A DNA stretch of 64,000 nt from Salinispora vitiensis (GCF_000378825.1 NZ_KB900388.1:3629654-3693653), one strand, 5' to 3'; positions 1 through 8,397 are shown, numbered from the stretch's first letter. The notes: generated by a model not told the origin, from the letters alone. Numbers and translations are program-made.

Positions 1-205
1 GCGGCGAAGTCAGCCGGTGGTGGTGGCGCGGCGAAGTCAGCCGGTGGTGGTGCCGCGAAGTCGGCCGGTGGTGGTGGGGCGGCGAAGTCGGCCGGTGGTG
101 GTGGGGCGGCGAAGTCGGCCGGTGGTGGTGGCGCGGCGAAGTCAGCCGGTGGTGGTGCCGCGAAGTCGGCCGGTGGTGGTGGGGCGGCGAAGTCGGCCGG
201 TGGGC
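1..205. repeat. In-frame tandem repeat coding for (P)PPPADFAA
   Basis: Eight copies of a 24- or 27-bp unit with the core GAAGTC at 6, 33, 57, 84, 111, 138, 162 and 189. The spacing 27-24-27-27 recurs, giving a higher-order period of 105 bp (33 to 138). All length steps are multiples of three, so the reading frame of the minus-strand gene is kept. Confidence 0.9.
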
Positions 206-1091
206 TGGCCGCCAGGCTGGCGCCGGGTATCCGCTGTTCCTGCGGCGGGAGCGGGACCGCATTGGCGGGGGAGATGCCGGGGCCCGGCGCTGGCTGGTAG
301 ACCGCAGGCTCCTCGGGGCCGGCCGGCTCCTGCCCGGCAGCCGCCGAACGTTCGGCGTTACCCCAGGCCTCCTCCGGCGCCCACGGTTCGATGCCGGGCA
401 TGTTCAACCCGTCGGCCGCGCTGCGTGGTGCGGGTACCCAGGGCTGTGCGGGACGCTCGCCGGGCGTAGCCGTGCCGGTGAAACTCGACGGCGGCTCCCC
501 GGGCTGCCAGCCGCCCTCGTTGCTGGTGGCGACGGCGGGGCTCCCAGGGGCCCAAGCGGCTGCCTCGGGTGCCCAGCCGCCCGACGGTGCCGGGTCTGGT
601 TGGCCGGCTCCGACGTTCCATTCGGGAGTCGGTGTCGCTCGGCCGCTCGCCGGGGGTGCATCCGGCATGGGCTGGCTGGGCGCTGGCTGGGGCACCTGCG
701 CCGTGGCCCGGACGACCGGGGGCGGCTGCTGCGTCCAGGTCGGTTCGGCGGCCGGGGGCGGAGCCCAGGTCGCCTCGGGTGGGCCGCTGCGTCCCGGCTC
801 CGGCTGCGGCGCCTCCGTGGCCGGTGCCCAACCCGCAGAAGCGGGTGCCACGTTTGGTTCCGGCGGCGCAGCGGTGCCCCACGCGGGGGCCGGCGGTGCC
901 TCGGTTGCCCAGGCGGGCCCGGGCGGGCTTGGGTGGGCGGGGGGCGGAGGCGCCCAGCCCAGATCCGGCTGCCCCGCGGCGTACCCGTTGTCCTGCTGCG
1001 CCGGCCGGTCGCCGTATGGCGTCGGTCCGCCAGCGCCCGGCGACGCCTCTTCCGGCTGCTGGCCGGGGTGGTGCGTGCCTTCGGACGTCAT
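1..1091 (-). CDS. Proline-rich protein, N-terminal part (truncated at window edge)
   Basis: The frame is open from an ATG at 1091 to the left edge, so only the first ~363 residues are seen and the C-terminal domain lies outside. A GGAGGAGG ribosome site stands 7-8 nt upstream. The visible part is disordered, rich in Pro, Ala, Gly, Glu and Trp, with recurring PxxAWAP/GWAP-like patches, and ends in tandem PPPPADFAA or PPPADFAA repeats. There is no signal peptide at the start, so the segment is probably cytoplasmic. Actinobacterial proteins of this style often carry a membrane segment or ATPase domain after such a tail, but nothing here identifies the function. An ORF ending at 1088 overlaps the ATG as ATGA; I regard that as chance. 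Confidence 0.75.
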   Translation of the reverse strand, partial: MTSEGTHHPGQQPEEASPGAGGPTPYGDRPAQQDNGYAAGQPDLGWAPPPPAHPSPPGPAWATEAPPAPAWGTAAPPEPNVAPASAGWAPATEAPQPEPGRSGPPEATWAPPPAAEPTWTQQPPPVVRATAQVPQPAPSQPMPDAPPASGRATPTPEWNVGAGQPDPAPSGGWAPEAAAWAPGSPAVATSNEGGWQPGEPPSSFTGTATPGERPAQPWVPAPRSAADGLNMPGIEPWAPEEAWGNAERSAAAGQEPAGPEEPAVYQPAPGPGISPANAVPLPPQEQRIPGASLAASPPADFAAPPPPADFAAPPPADFAAPPPPADFAAPPPPADFAAPPPPADFAAPPPADFAAPPPPADFA

Positions 1092-1453
1092 GCGTGCGCC
1101 TCCTCCATCAGCTTCGGCCGCGGATGCCGATGCGCGGCACGGAAACCGGCATCGCCGGACCGTGCGCCCCGGCCGCCCTCCGCACCGTATCCGGTCCTCC
1201 TGAAGGGAGGTTTCGGGAGCGTCGGACCGCTACTCCGCGTTGCCGGGCGGTCCCGATTGGCTTCGATCCCGGAACCGCCCTGCCGCATCGGGGCGACGAC
1301 CGGACACCACCGTACCGGGCGACGGGTGACGGCGAAATCCCGGTGTCAACCGCTACAGGACCCGGTCGACGGTGCGCACCGGGGAACGCCGAAGGCCCGT
1401 CCGGCGGAGCCGGACGGGCCTTCTGTGAGGAGGCGAGAAAAGTCTTGGGCGGG
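1092..1453. other. Intergenic region, 362 bp
   Basis: Between two minus-strand genes. It holds the hairpin at 1391-1423 and the ribosome site of the gene starting at 1091. I see no convincing ORF; short high-GC frames here lack a ribosome site or family resemblance. Confidence 0.5.
1391..1423 (-). terminator. Terminator hairpin after the 45-residue protein gene
   Basis: Perfect inverted repeat with arms 1392-1404 and 1410-1422 (13 bp, sequence AAGGCCCGTCCGG) and a 5-nt loop. It lies about 30 bp past the stop codon of the minus-strand gene at 1454. There is no long T tract, as is usual in high-GC actinobacteria. Confidence 0.75.
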
Positions 1454-1591
1454 TCAGTACATCTGACGCTGCGCGATGGTGAGGATCTCGTCGCGGACCG
1501 CCGGCGAATTGGCGGAACGCACCGCGCGCTCGATGGCACGGGCGCGGCGGCTGGCGTCGCGACGGCTGCGGAAACGATCGATCATGCTCAT
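1454..1591 (-). CDS. Small conserved actinobacterial protein, 45 aa
   Basis: ATG at 1591 with an AGGAGTGAG ribosome site nine bases upstream; stop at 1454. The product is short, highly basic and Arg-rich (starts MSMIDRFRSRR, ends IAQRQMY), with alternating Arg/Ala that would form an amphipathic helix. I recall very similar 45-60-residue proteins of unknown function across Actinobacteria. It is monocistronic, followed by its own hairpin, and lies just downstream of the dehydrogenase operon on the same strand. Its charge would suit nucleic-acid or membrane-surface binding, but that is only inference. Confidence 0.8.
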   Translation of the reverse strand: MSMIDRFRSRRDASRRARAIERAVRSANSPAVRDEILTIAQRQMY

Positions 1592-1751
1592 GGGTCTCAC
1601 TCCTGGCTATTCGGTTGTCGGTAGCCCCTGCTGACACCAATTGAAGCGCAACCGGGCCCGAGATCGCCAACGATTCTTAGGTGAGCTGGGACACGAGCCG
1701 AAAGATCTAAGGAAAGTAGGCCGTTTGGCCGAAGGGTGTCTCGCCAAAGGC

Positions 1752-1796
1752 GACGGCCGGTGTGCCGGGGCGTCAACCCCGGGCACACCGGCCGTC
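1752..1796 (-). terminator. Terminator hairpin after E2 gene
   Basis: Long inverted repeat with arms 1752-1766 and 1782-1796 (15 bp, GACGGCCGGTGTGCC), partly extended into a CCCC/GGGG loop stem. It lies 25 bp past the stop of the E2 gene and ends the dehydrogenase operon. Confidence 0.85.
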
Positions 1797-1820
1797 AGTG
1801 GATCAGCCGATCGCTACCGG

Positions 1821-3329
1821 TCAGGTCCAGGCGAGCAGCGCCGCCTCCGGATCGGCCAGGAAATCGCCGATGTCCCGCAGGAAGCGTGACCCGAGCTCCC
1901 CGTCGATGATCCGGTGGTCGAACGAGAGCCCCAGCGTGGTGACCTGGCGGGGCCGGACCTTGCCCTTGTGTACCCACGGCATCTTGCGGACCGCGCCGAA
2001 GGCCAGGATCGCCGACTCGCCCGGGGGCAGAATCGGGGTACCGGTGTCCACGCCGAAGACCCCCACGTTGGTGATGGTCAACGTGCCGCCGGACATGTCC
2101 GCCGGTGAGGTCTTTCCGGCCTTGGCGGTCTGAACGAGATCGGTCAGCGAGTCCGCCAACTCCCGCAGGGTGAGCCGCCCCGCGTCCTTCACGTTCGGCA
2201 CGATCAGGCCCCGCTCGGTCGCCGCCGCGATGCCGAGGTTGACGTAGTCCTTGACGACGATCTCCTCGCCCGCCCAGGCCGAGTTCACCATCGGGTGCCG
2301 CCGGACGGCCAACAGCACGGCCTTGGCGACCAGCAGCAGCGGGGAGACCCGGACATCCCGCCACTCCCGCCGCTGGCGGAGCCGGTCCAGGGCCTTCATC
2401 GCCCGGGTCATGTCGACGGTCAGGAACTCCGTCACGTGCGGCGCGGTGAACGCCGAGCGGGACATGTTCTCCGCGGTCAGCTTCCGGACCCCCTTGACCG
2501 GGATCCGCTGCTCGCGGTGCACCCCGACGTTCGCCGCCGGGCCACCGACCGCCGCGACGGCCGCCAGCGGTTCCGCCGCCGCCGGAGTGCCGCTCGCCGC
2601 CTGCCGTACGTCCTCCCGGCTGATCGAGCCGAGCGGACCCGACCCGGTCAGGGTGGACAGGTCGACCCCGAGATCCTTCGCGAGCTTGCGTACCGGGGGC
2701 TTGGCCAGCACCCGAGCGCCACCGGCCGGACCGCTGTGCCCGTTGCCGGCGGTACTCGGCCCGCTGGCAACCGGCGCGGGAGCCGCCTGAACCGGTACGG
2801 GAGCCGCCTGAACCGGTACGGGAGCCGCCTGAACCGGTACGGGAGCCGCCTGGGCCGGTACGGGAGCCGCCTGGGCTGGCGCGGCTGGAGCGACACCCTT
2901 GCGGGGGCGGCGCTTCGCGGCGGTGGTACGCGGGCCGTAGCCCACCAGCACGGGAGTGCGCTTACCGGACTCGGCGTCGTCGTTCTGGCCGGACTCAGCC
3001 GCGCCCTTGGCAACCTCCCCCGCCGCCGACGAGCCCTTCGCGGCACCGCCGGTCGGCTCCGGCGTCTCCAGCGGGCCGGCGGTCGGGTCGGTGTCGATCG
3101 CGATGATCGGCGTTCCGACCTCGACGGTCGCGCCCTCCGCGTGGAAGATCGACTGCACCCGGCCGGCCCACTTCGCCGGGATCTCGACCGCCGCCTTGGC
3201 GGTCTCCACCTCGACGATGGGCTGGTTCAGCTCGATCGTGTCGCCGACCTTGACCAGCCAGCTGAGGATCTCTCCCTCGGTCAGGCCCTCGCCCAGGTCG
3301 GGCAGGTTGAATTCCTTGACTCGTGACAT
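1821..3329 (-). CDS. pdhC: 2-oxo acid dehydrogenase E2 (dihydrolipoamide acyltransferase)
   Basis: Transfers the acyl group from the E1 TPP adduct to CoA and forms the core of the complex. The 502-residue protein has an N-terminal lipoyl domain (about 5-80, lipoyl Lys45 in VETAKA), a flexible Ala/Pro linker with AAPVPVQ repeats, a peripheral-subunit-binding domain (about 205-245) and a catalytic acyltransferase domain (about 275-500) with the DHRIIDG motif near 473. The ATG at 3329 is preceded by GTGAG; a GTG at 3338 overlaps the E1 beta stop as GTGA and could be used instead. Last gene of a three-gene operon. The substrate could be branched-chain 2-oxo acids rather than pyruvate: the M. tuberculosis homologue set (Rv2495c-Rv2497c) is a BCKADH. 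Confidence 0.9.
   Translation of the reverse strand: MSRVKEFNLPDLGEGLTEGEILSWLVKVGDTIELNQPIVEVETAKAAVEIPAKWAGRVQSIFHAEGATVEVGTPIIAIDTDPTAGPLETPEPTGGAAKGSSAAGEVAKGAAESGQNDDAESGKRTPVLVGYGPRTTAAKRRPRKGVAPAAPAQAAPVPAQAAPVPVQAAPVPVQAAPVPVQAAPAPVASGPSTAGNGHSGPAGGARVLAKPPVRKLAKDLGVDLSTLTGSGPLGSISREDVRQAASGTPAAAEPLAAVAAVGGPAANVGVHREQRIPVKGVRKLTAENMSRSAFTAPHVTEFLTVDMTRAMKALDRLRQRREWRDVRVSPLLLVAKAVLLAVRRHPMVNSAWAGEEIVVKDYVNLGIAAATERGLIVPNVKDAGRLTLRELADSLTDLVQTAKAGKTSPADMSGGTLTITNVGVFGVDTGTPILPPGESAILAFGAVRKMPWVHKGKVRPRQVTTLGLSFDHRIIDGELGSRFLRDIGDFLADPEAALLAWT
2778..2882. repeat. 21-bp tandem repeat in E2 linker
   Basis: Five units of 21 bp, each opening with GGGAGCCGCCT at 2778, 2799, 2820, 2841 and 2862, coding for AAPVPVQ or AAPVPAQ on the minus strand. 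This is the mobile swinging-arm linker between the lipoyl and subunit-binding domains; unit number probably varies between strains. Confidence 0.9.
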
Positions 3330-3334
3330 CTCAC

Positions 3335-4324
3335 TCACCAGCCGAAGGTGCGGTCGACGGCGTCGAGCACCCGGTCGAGGTCGGGCAGGTACTCCTCCTC
3401 CACCCGGGAAGCCGGGTAGGGGATGTCGTAGCCGGTCACCCGCAGCACCGGCGACTCCAGGGAGTAGAAGCACTCCTCGGTGATCCGGGCCGCGACCTCG
3501 GCTCCGAGGCCGATGTTCGACGGCGCCTCGTGCACCACGATGGCCCGACCGGTGCGGCGCACCGACTCGTACACCTGGCCCAGGTCCAGCGGGGCGAGCG
3601 TGCGCAGGTCGATGACCTCCAGCTCACGGCCGTCCTCGGCGGCGGCGGTCGCCGCGTCCAGGCAGGTGCGCACCATCGGCCCGTACGCGATCAGGGTCGC
3701 GTCGGTGCCCGGCCGCGCGACCCGGGCGGCCTGCAGCGGGTAGGCCTCCGGCAGCGGCTGGTCGACCTCGACCGGGCCCTTCTCCCAGTAGCGGCGCTTG
3801 GGCTCCAGGAAGACGATCGGGTCGTCCGACGCGATGGCCTGCTGGATCATCACGTACGCGTCCTGCGGGTTGGCGCAGGTGGCGACCTTGAGCCCGGGGG
3901 TGTGGGAGAAGTACGCCTCCGGCGACTCGGAGTGGTGCTCCACCGCCCCGATGCCGCCCCCGAACGGAATGCGGATCACCATCGGGATCTTCAGCTTGCC
4001 GCGGGAGCGGTAGTGCATCTTCGCCACCTGCGACACGATCTGGTCGTACGCCGGGTAGACGAAACCGTCGAACTGGATCTCGCAGACCGGCCGGTAGCCG
4101 CGGATGGCCAGGCCGACCGCGGTGCCGATGATGCCCGACTCGGCGAGCGGGGTGTCGATCACCCGCTGGTCACCGAAGTCCTTCTGCAGCCCGTCGGTGA
4201 TCCGGAACACGCCGCCGAGCTTGCCGACGTCCTCGCCCATGATCACGACCTTCGGGTCGTTCTCCAGGGCCTTGCGCATGCCGGCGTTGAGGGCCTTGCC
4301 GAGGGTGAGGGTCTCCGTAGCCAT
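3335..4324 (-). CDS. pdhB: 2-oxo acid dehydrogenase E1 beta subunit
   Basis: With E1 alpha it forms the TPP-dependent heterotetramer that decarboxylates the 2-oxo acid and acylates the lipoyl arm of E2. The 329 residues match the family length of about 325-340 and include the N-terminal LxxALNxGMRxAL segment, MGEDVGKLGGVFR (about 30-42), the PIVFLEPKRRYW region and a C-terminal transketolase domain with VVHEAP. The ATG at 4324 shares one base with the E1 alpha stop (TGATG), so translation is coupled. Its own stop overlaps a possible GTG start of E2. Substrate is uncertain: branched-chain 2-oxo acids or pyruvate. Confidence 0.93.
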   Translation of the reverse strand: MATETLTLGKALNAGMRKALENDPKVVIMGEDVGKLGGVFRITDGLQKDFGDQRVIDTPLAESGIIGTAVGLAIRGYRPVCEIQFDGFVYPAYDQIVSQVAKMHYRSRGKLKIPMVIRIPFGGGIGAVEHHSESPEAYFSHTPGLKVATCANPQDAYVMIQQAIASDDPIVFLEPKRRYWEKGPVEVDQPLPEAYPLQAARVARPGTDATLIAYGPMVRTCLDAATAAAEDGRELEVIDLRTLAPLDLGQVYESVRRTGRAIVVHEAPSNIGLGAEVAARITEECFYSLESPVLRVTGYDIPYPASRVEEEYLPDLDRVLDAVDRTFGW

Positions 4325-5499
4325 CAGTGCGCGCTCCCCTCGAACGACTCCAGGTACTGCGTGAACTGCGCCCGCTGCTGGTCAACCAGGGGCGATCCGT
4401 TGGGGTAGACGTGGTCGAACATGCTGTTCGGCTCCGGGTTCGGCATCTCCAGCACCCGCTCGCGCAGGTGCACCGACTCGCGCTTGGCCTGCTCGTCCAC
4501 CTCGGCGAAGAAGTCGTCGCCGGCGATCTTCTGCTTTATCAGGAAGGTCTTCATCCGGGCGATCGGATCCTTCGCCTGCCAGGCCTCGACCTCGCTGGCG
4601 ATCCGGTACCGGGTGGGGTCGTCGGAGGTGGTGTGCGCCCCCATCCGATAGGTGTACGCCTCGATCAGGCTCGGCCCCTGCCCGTGCCGCGCGTTGTCCA
4701 GCGCGTGCCGGGTCACCGCGTAGCTGGCCAGTACGTCGTTGCCGTCCACCCGGATGCCGGGGAAGCCGAAGCCGGCGGCCCGCCGGTAGAGCGGGATGCG
4801 CGTCTGGCGCTCCAGCGGCTCCGAGATGGCGTACTGGTTGTTCTGGCAGAAGAAGACCATCGGCGCGTTGAAGACGCTGGCCCAGACGAACGCCTCGTTG
4901 ACGTCGCCCTGGCTGGTGGCGCCGTCACCGAAGTAGGCGATCACCGCCTCGCCCTCGTCGGTGCCGGTCTTGCCGTCCATGGTGATGCCCATGGCGTATC
5001 CGGTCGCGTGCAGGGTCTGCGCCCCGATCACGATCGTGTACATGTTGAACTTGAACTCGTTCGGGTCCCAGCCGCCCTGGTCGACTCCGCGGAACAGGCC
5101 CAGCGGCATGATCGGGTCGATGCCCCGGCAGTAGAGGACGCCATGTTCCCGGTAGGTCGGGAAGGCCATGTCCTGCGTACGTAGCGCCCGGCCGGAACCG
5201 ACCTGGGCCGCCTCCTGGCCGAGCAGGCTCGCCCAGAGGCCCAGCTCGCCCTGCCGCTGCAGGGCGGTCGCCTCGGCGTCCAGCTTCCGCACCAGCACCA
5301 GGTCCCGATAGAAGCTGCGGTACTCCTCGTCGGTGAAGTCGACCCGGTACTCGGTGCCGTCCGGCCCGGTCACACTCTCGATGCGCTCACCTTCGGGGGT
5401 GAGTAGCTGCACCAGCTCGGGGTCGCCGGTCGCGCCCTTCCTGGATCGGGGTACGGCCCGCCGGCCGCGGGTGCTGACCCCGGGGTCGCCTTTTGCCAT
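4324..5499 (-). CDS. pdhA: 2-oxo acid dehydrogenase E1 alpha subunit
   Basis: TPP-binding subunit of the E1 component. The 391-residue protein carries the TPP motif from GDGATS (about residue 187) to QNNQYAIS about 30 residues on, and the phosphorylation-loop-like segment YRMGAHTTSDDPTRYR. A basic N-terminal extension precedes the ELVQLLTPEG segment seen in actinobacterial pyruvate/branched-chain E1 alpha proteins. First gene of the operon, with 1-nt coupling to E1 beta. Many actinobacteria use AceE for pyruvate, so this set may act on branched-chain 2-oxo acids and feed iso/anteiso fatty-acid primers; the sequence alone does not settle it. Confidence 0.92.
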   Translation of the reverse strand: MAKGDPGVSTRGRRAVPRSRKGATGDPELVQLLTPEGERIESVTGPDGTEYRVDFTDEEYRSFYRDLVLVRKLDAEATALQRQGELGLWASLLGQEAAQVGSGRALRTQDMAFPTYREHGVLYCRGIDPIMPLGLFRGVDQGGWDPNEFKFNMYTIVIGAQTLHATGYAMGITMDGKTGTDEGEAVIAYFGDGATSQGDVNEAFVWASVFNAPMVFFCQNNQYAISEPLERQTRIPLYRRAAGFGFPGIRVDGNDVLASYAVTRHALDNARHGQGPSLIEAYTYRMGAHTTSDDPTRYRIASEVEAWQAKDPIARMKTFLIKQKIAGDDFFAEVDEQAKRESVHLRERVLEMPNPEPNSMFDHVYPNGSPLVDQQRAQFTQYLESFEGSAH

Positions 5500-6003
5500 C
5501 CGTCTCTCCCTGTCGTGTCTGCGTCGACGTCGGGGGTAACCCGACGACGCGCAACTCGTGCGCCTGCCCGACTGCTGCCGGACAAGATCCTGGCGGCCAC
5601 GCCTAGCCCCGGTGGGGGTTGCCGCGCGGCGTGAGCCGGATCCAGGGGAGTGGATCCGGTTCGGGAGCGCCGGCGTCCAGCCGTACCGCCTGCGGGGTGC
5701 GCGGAGGTTCCGGCTGCGTTGCCGTCGTGGTCCATACTCGCATCACACGTGAGCACGCCCACAGTCCGGCCCGTCCGCGTCCTGCCGGGCGCCCGCTTCC
5801 GGGGCCGAATACCAGAGTGCCTCCGGCGGCGGCGCAACACCGAATACCGGGCTGTTGGGGTTACTTTGGGCGTATCTGGCGTGTCGACACGCTGTTCTGG
5901 TTGGCCTACCCAGTGTGACTGAGTCAGGGTGAGGGTACTGCCAGCACCGTAGCCGCCCGGTTGAGTCACTCTCGTCGGCGGAGACCACGACGAGGAGGGT
6001 GAC
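5500..6003. promoter_or_regulatory. 504-bp divergent intergenic region upstream of pdhA and the 6004 gene
   Basis: No convincing ORF. It contains a 14-bp perfect palindrome GCGTGTCGACACGC (5879-5892) and a TGACT-G-AGTCA palindrome (5916-5926), both possible regulator sites for the dehydrogenase operon or for the divergent gene. No clear -35/-10 pair stands out. Confidence 0.45.
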
Positions 6004-6408
6004 GTGTCCGAGTCGGGTGACGCGGCGGGCCCTCCCCTCGTCGGCCGGCACCGCTCGGGCGGCGGCTACCGACGGGTCGTCGGCGCGCACCGTGCCCCCG
6101 GGGGCGCTGCTCCCTCCCGTGGTTACCTGTTGACGGTGGCGTTACTCGCCGGTACGGTTGCCATGCCGCTGTTCGCCGTGGCCGGTGCCGGCTCGTCCAC
6201 CAGCGCCACCACCCCCCCGCCTGGCAGTGGTGCCCTCGTGCTCCCGACTCCGTCGATGGAGCCGGCGGTTGTCCCGCCGCCACCAACTCCCGCACCGCTC
6301 CCGCTGGCCGACCGGGAGTCGCTGGCGTTGTGCCCGCTGAGGTCCACGCGGCCGTCGCCGTCGCCGGCGTCGTCGCCTTCGGCGTGGTCGAATCGCGCCT
6401 CGGCCTGA
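6004..6408 (+). CDS. Small membrane-anchored or secreted proline-rich protein
   Basis: GTG start at 6004 after a GAGGAGGGTGAC ribosome site. The 134 residues comprise a basic N-terminus (about 1-40), one hydrophobic segment (about 41-62, YLLTVALLAG...) that could be an anchor or late signal sequence, then a Ser/Pro/Thr-rich tail. No family recognised. The last 35 residues are Ser-Pro low complexity, while the frame two bases on, from about 6327 to 6475, reads through as a Val/Ala/Gly-rich sequence (VHAAVAVAGVVAFGVVESRL) with equally typical codons. The 3' end may therefore be frameshifted, or be a natural disordered tail. Confidence 0.6.
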   Translation: MSESGDAAGPPLVGRHRSGGGYRRVVGAHRAPGGAAPSRGYLLTVALLAGTVAMPLFAVAGAGSSTSATTPPPGSGALVLPTPSMEPAVVPPPPTPAPLPLADRESLALCPLRSTRPSPSPASSPSAWSNRASA

Positions 6409-6548
6409 AGCTCTGCCGATCCGGAATTCGATCCTTGAGCAGCGCGTACGGTCAAGCGACTGCCTTTAGCTAAGTCTATCGATATTTACAATCCTGCATT
6501 TGACGGCGTCGTCCATAGTGGGTGGGCGTCCGCCTGACCAGGTACGGA

Positions 6549-6562
6549 CATTGTGGACAATG
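6549..6562. promoter_or_regulatory. Inverted repeat CATTGT-GG-ACAATG
   Basis: A perfect 6-2-6 palindrome about 97 bp upstream of the DUF805 gene, in a locally AT-richer stretch that also holds TATCGATA (6477-6484). Its position suits an operator for the DUF805 gene; no regulator is identified. Confidence 0.35.
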
Positions 6563-6658
6563 GGCCGGGTTGTTGGCATTCCGGTTATGCGTAGCCGCGA
6601 TGGCTGTGGCAGGATCAGCCGGCCAGTTGTGCTCAGCACTGTGGAATTTGGAGTTGCT

Positions 6659-7027
6659 ATGTCGTTTGTCGATGCCGTTCGTTCGGCACTTACTAAATAT
6701 GTCGGGTTCAGTGGGCGGGCTCGCCGCGCTGAATACTGGTGGTTCACCCTCTTCCTGATCGTAATCGGCGTGGCGGCTGCGCTCCTCAATGGAGCGCTGG
6801 ACACGATTGCCGTCGTCGTGGTCGTGAACCTCGCGCTTGCGCTGCCGTCACTCGCGGTCGCCGTGCGACGTCTGCACGACACCGACCGTTCCGGCTGGAT
6901 GGTTCTGCTCGCTCTGATCCCGCTGGTTGGCACGATCCTCCTGCTGGTCTTCCTCCTGAAGTCCGGCACGTCCGGCCCGAACCGCTTCGGCCCCGACCCG
7001 AAGGACCCCGCCGCTTCCCGCTCATAG
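6659..7027 (+). CDS. DUF805 family small membrane protein
   Basis: 122 residues from the ATG at 6659, with GGAG five bases upstream. An in-frame upstream extension to 6500 has no family resemblance, so I reject it. DUF805 features: FVDAVRSALTKYVGFSGRARRAEYWWF at the N-terminus (a membrane-entry helix rich in Arg and Trp), three hydrophobic segments (about 28-45, 50-65, 80-100), the RRLHDTDRSGW loop between helices 2 and 3, and a short polar GPNRFGPDP tail typical of the family. Function unknown; the family is linked to phage and stress membranes in enterobacteria. It is followed by a strong shared terminator. Confidence 0.9.
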   Translation: MSFVDAVRSALTKYVGFSGRARRAEYWWFTLFLIVIGVAAALLNGALDTIAVVVVVNLALALPSLAVAVRRLHDTDRSGWMVLLALIPLVGTILLLVFLLKSGTSGPNRFGPDPKDPAASRS

Positions 7028-7099
7028 GGATACGGCAAGGTCGCGGATGACCCGTGCCCAGGGTCAGCTGACCGCAGGTCGAGCTAATCGGCCAGCCCC

Positions 7100-7145
7100 A
7101 CTGTCGCCGAAGGCTTTGGCTCAGATCAAAGCCTTCGGCGACAGT
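7100..7145. terminator. Bidirectional terminator
   Basis: Perfect 19-bp inverted repeat with arms 7100-7118 and 7127-7145 and an 8-nt loop, followed on the plus strand by TATTTT. It lies between the convergent genes ending at 7027 and 7174 and serves both. Confidence 0.92.
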
Positions 7146-7173
7146 ATTTTGGACAGCGCGAAGGGTCGTGCGT

Positions 7174-8397
7174 TCAGGACCCCTCGTCGGTGAGATGGTG
7201 TCGGTTCGCCTCGATCCACGCATCGAGTGCGGCCGGGTCGTCCGGGTCGACGCCGTCCGCGAGTAACTGGGCGACCGCCGCGGTCGCCGGGCTGCGTCGC
7301 TCGCCGGTGGTGTAGAGGCGGGCAAATTCCGGCACCATCTCGTCAATGGCGGTGTTGGTGCGGGCCGTCGCCGATGCTGACAGCCCTCGCTTGCGGCCCG
7401 CGTACGCCGCCCAACCCCGCAGTACCCGGGGCAGCAGCGCCGCGTCGTCCATGTCCAGGACGGCCCGCCGGTGCACCCAGTCCAGCAGGAACAGCCCGGC
7501 GACCGTCGGGCTCCACCGCAGCGGGTCGGGGTCGGTGAAGGTGGCGGTGTGATCCAGCAGCAGCCCGAGGCAGAAGTGCAGGGAGGCCAGCTGATCGTCG
7601 TCGAGGGTATCCAGCCCGACCTGGGTGGCCTCCGGTGCGGCGAGGAACCGCCGGATCAGGTCTGTCCGCTCCGTCGCGGTGAGCGGCTCCGCCCGCTGCC
7701 GCGTTGCTGCCGCCCGGCTGGCCGGCAGTAATGCGAGCCGGGCCCCGACCAAGGCGCGGTCGGTGGCGAGGGACCCTTCTCCGGGCAGTTCGCTGAGCTC
7801 GTCGGTGACGGCCAGGTGCCGGCTCACCTCGGTGTGCATGGCGGCTGGAGTCTCGTCCCGGAACCAGGTCAGCTCGTCTTCGGCGCACATCTGGCGGATC
7901 TGGTCGAGGACCCGGGCCGGCGGACCGCCGACGAAGATGTCCTTGGTGATGCCGATGTTGTGATCCACGAGTGCGACCAGGGCGTGTTCCGGTCCGCCCG
8001 TCGGATCGTCGTAGGCGAAGGTCGCCAGGTAGGAGGTCTGGTCGCCGAAGACGTCCCCGTACGCCCAGCAGCCGGTGAGGTGGACCCGGCCGAGCTGCCC
8101 CGACCAGGCGGGTGCGGCGGCTCCCGGCCGGACCCGGTCCGCACCGGGCGCGTCCGGCACCAACGCGGCGAAGACCGAGCGGATGGTGGTGGCCGCCGCC
8201 GCCCGGCGGCGGGAGGTGGCGGCGAGGAAGTCGCTGACGAAAGCGCGGACGGCGTCGTCCCGGCGGGCCTCGGCGACCGCGTAGACGCTGCCCAGCAGCG
8301 CCGCGCCGAGCCGCTCGGCGTCCAGGGCGTTGTCGAGCTCGGCCACATCCCGGGCCGCGTGTAGCACCGCGTCGTAGGGGGTCTGCGCAGTTCCCAT
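7174..8397 (-). CDS. Conserved actinobacterial protein of unknown function
   Basis: 407 residues, soluble, mostly helical, no signal peptide or membrane segment. No domain recognised. Visible features: an AARDVAELDNALDAERLGAALLG segment near the N-terminus, a central YLATFAYDDPTGGPEHALVALVDHNIG stretch (about 120-150), and a C-terminal half rich in Leu, Asp and Arg ending in HHLTDEGS. The ATG at 8397 has no ribosome site, but TAGGGT lies six bases upstream (8404-8409), so it may be a leaderless transcript. It is divergent from dnaK and shares the 290-bp region with the HAIR sites, so HspR could affect it; that is inference. Confidence 0.8.
   Translation of the reverse strand: MGTAQTPYDAVLHAARDVAELDNALDAERLGAALLGSVYAVAEARRDDAVRAFVSDFLAATSRRRAAAATTIRSVFAALVPDAPGADRVRPGAAAPAWSGQLGRVHLTGCWAYGDVFGDQTSYLATFAYDDPTGGPEHALVALVDHNIGITKDIFVGGPPARVLDQIRQMCAEDELTWFRDETPAAMHTEVSRHLAVTDELSELPGEGSLATDRALVGARLALLPASRAAATRQRAEPLTATERTDLIRRFLAAPEATQVGLDTLDDDQLASLHFCLGLLLDHTATFTDPDPLRWSPTVAGLFLLDWVHRRAVLDMDDAALLPRVLRGWAAYAGRKRGLSASATARTNTAIDEMVPEFARLYTTGERRSPATAAVAQLLADGVDPDDPAALDAWIEANRHHLTDEGS

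Noticed and set aside
1..205. CRISPR array
   Set aside because: Repeats are contiguous, of 24/27 bp with no unique spacers and in frame with a protein.
1088..1288. 66-codon minus-strand frame overlapping the first gene as ATGA
   Set aside because: No ribosome site, Arg/Gly shadow-like composition and no helix or domain; the overlap is likely chance.
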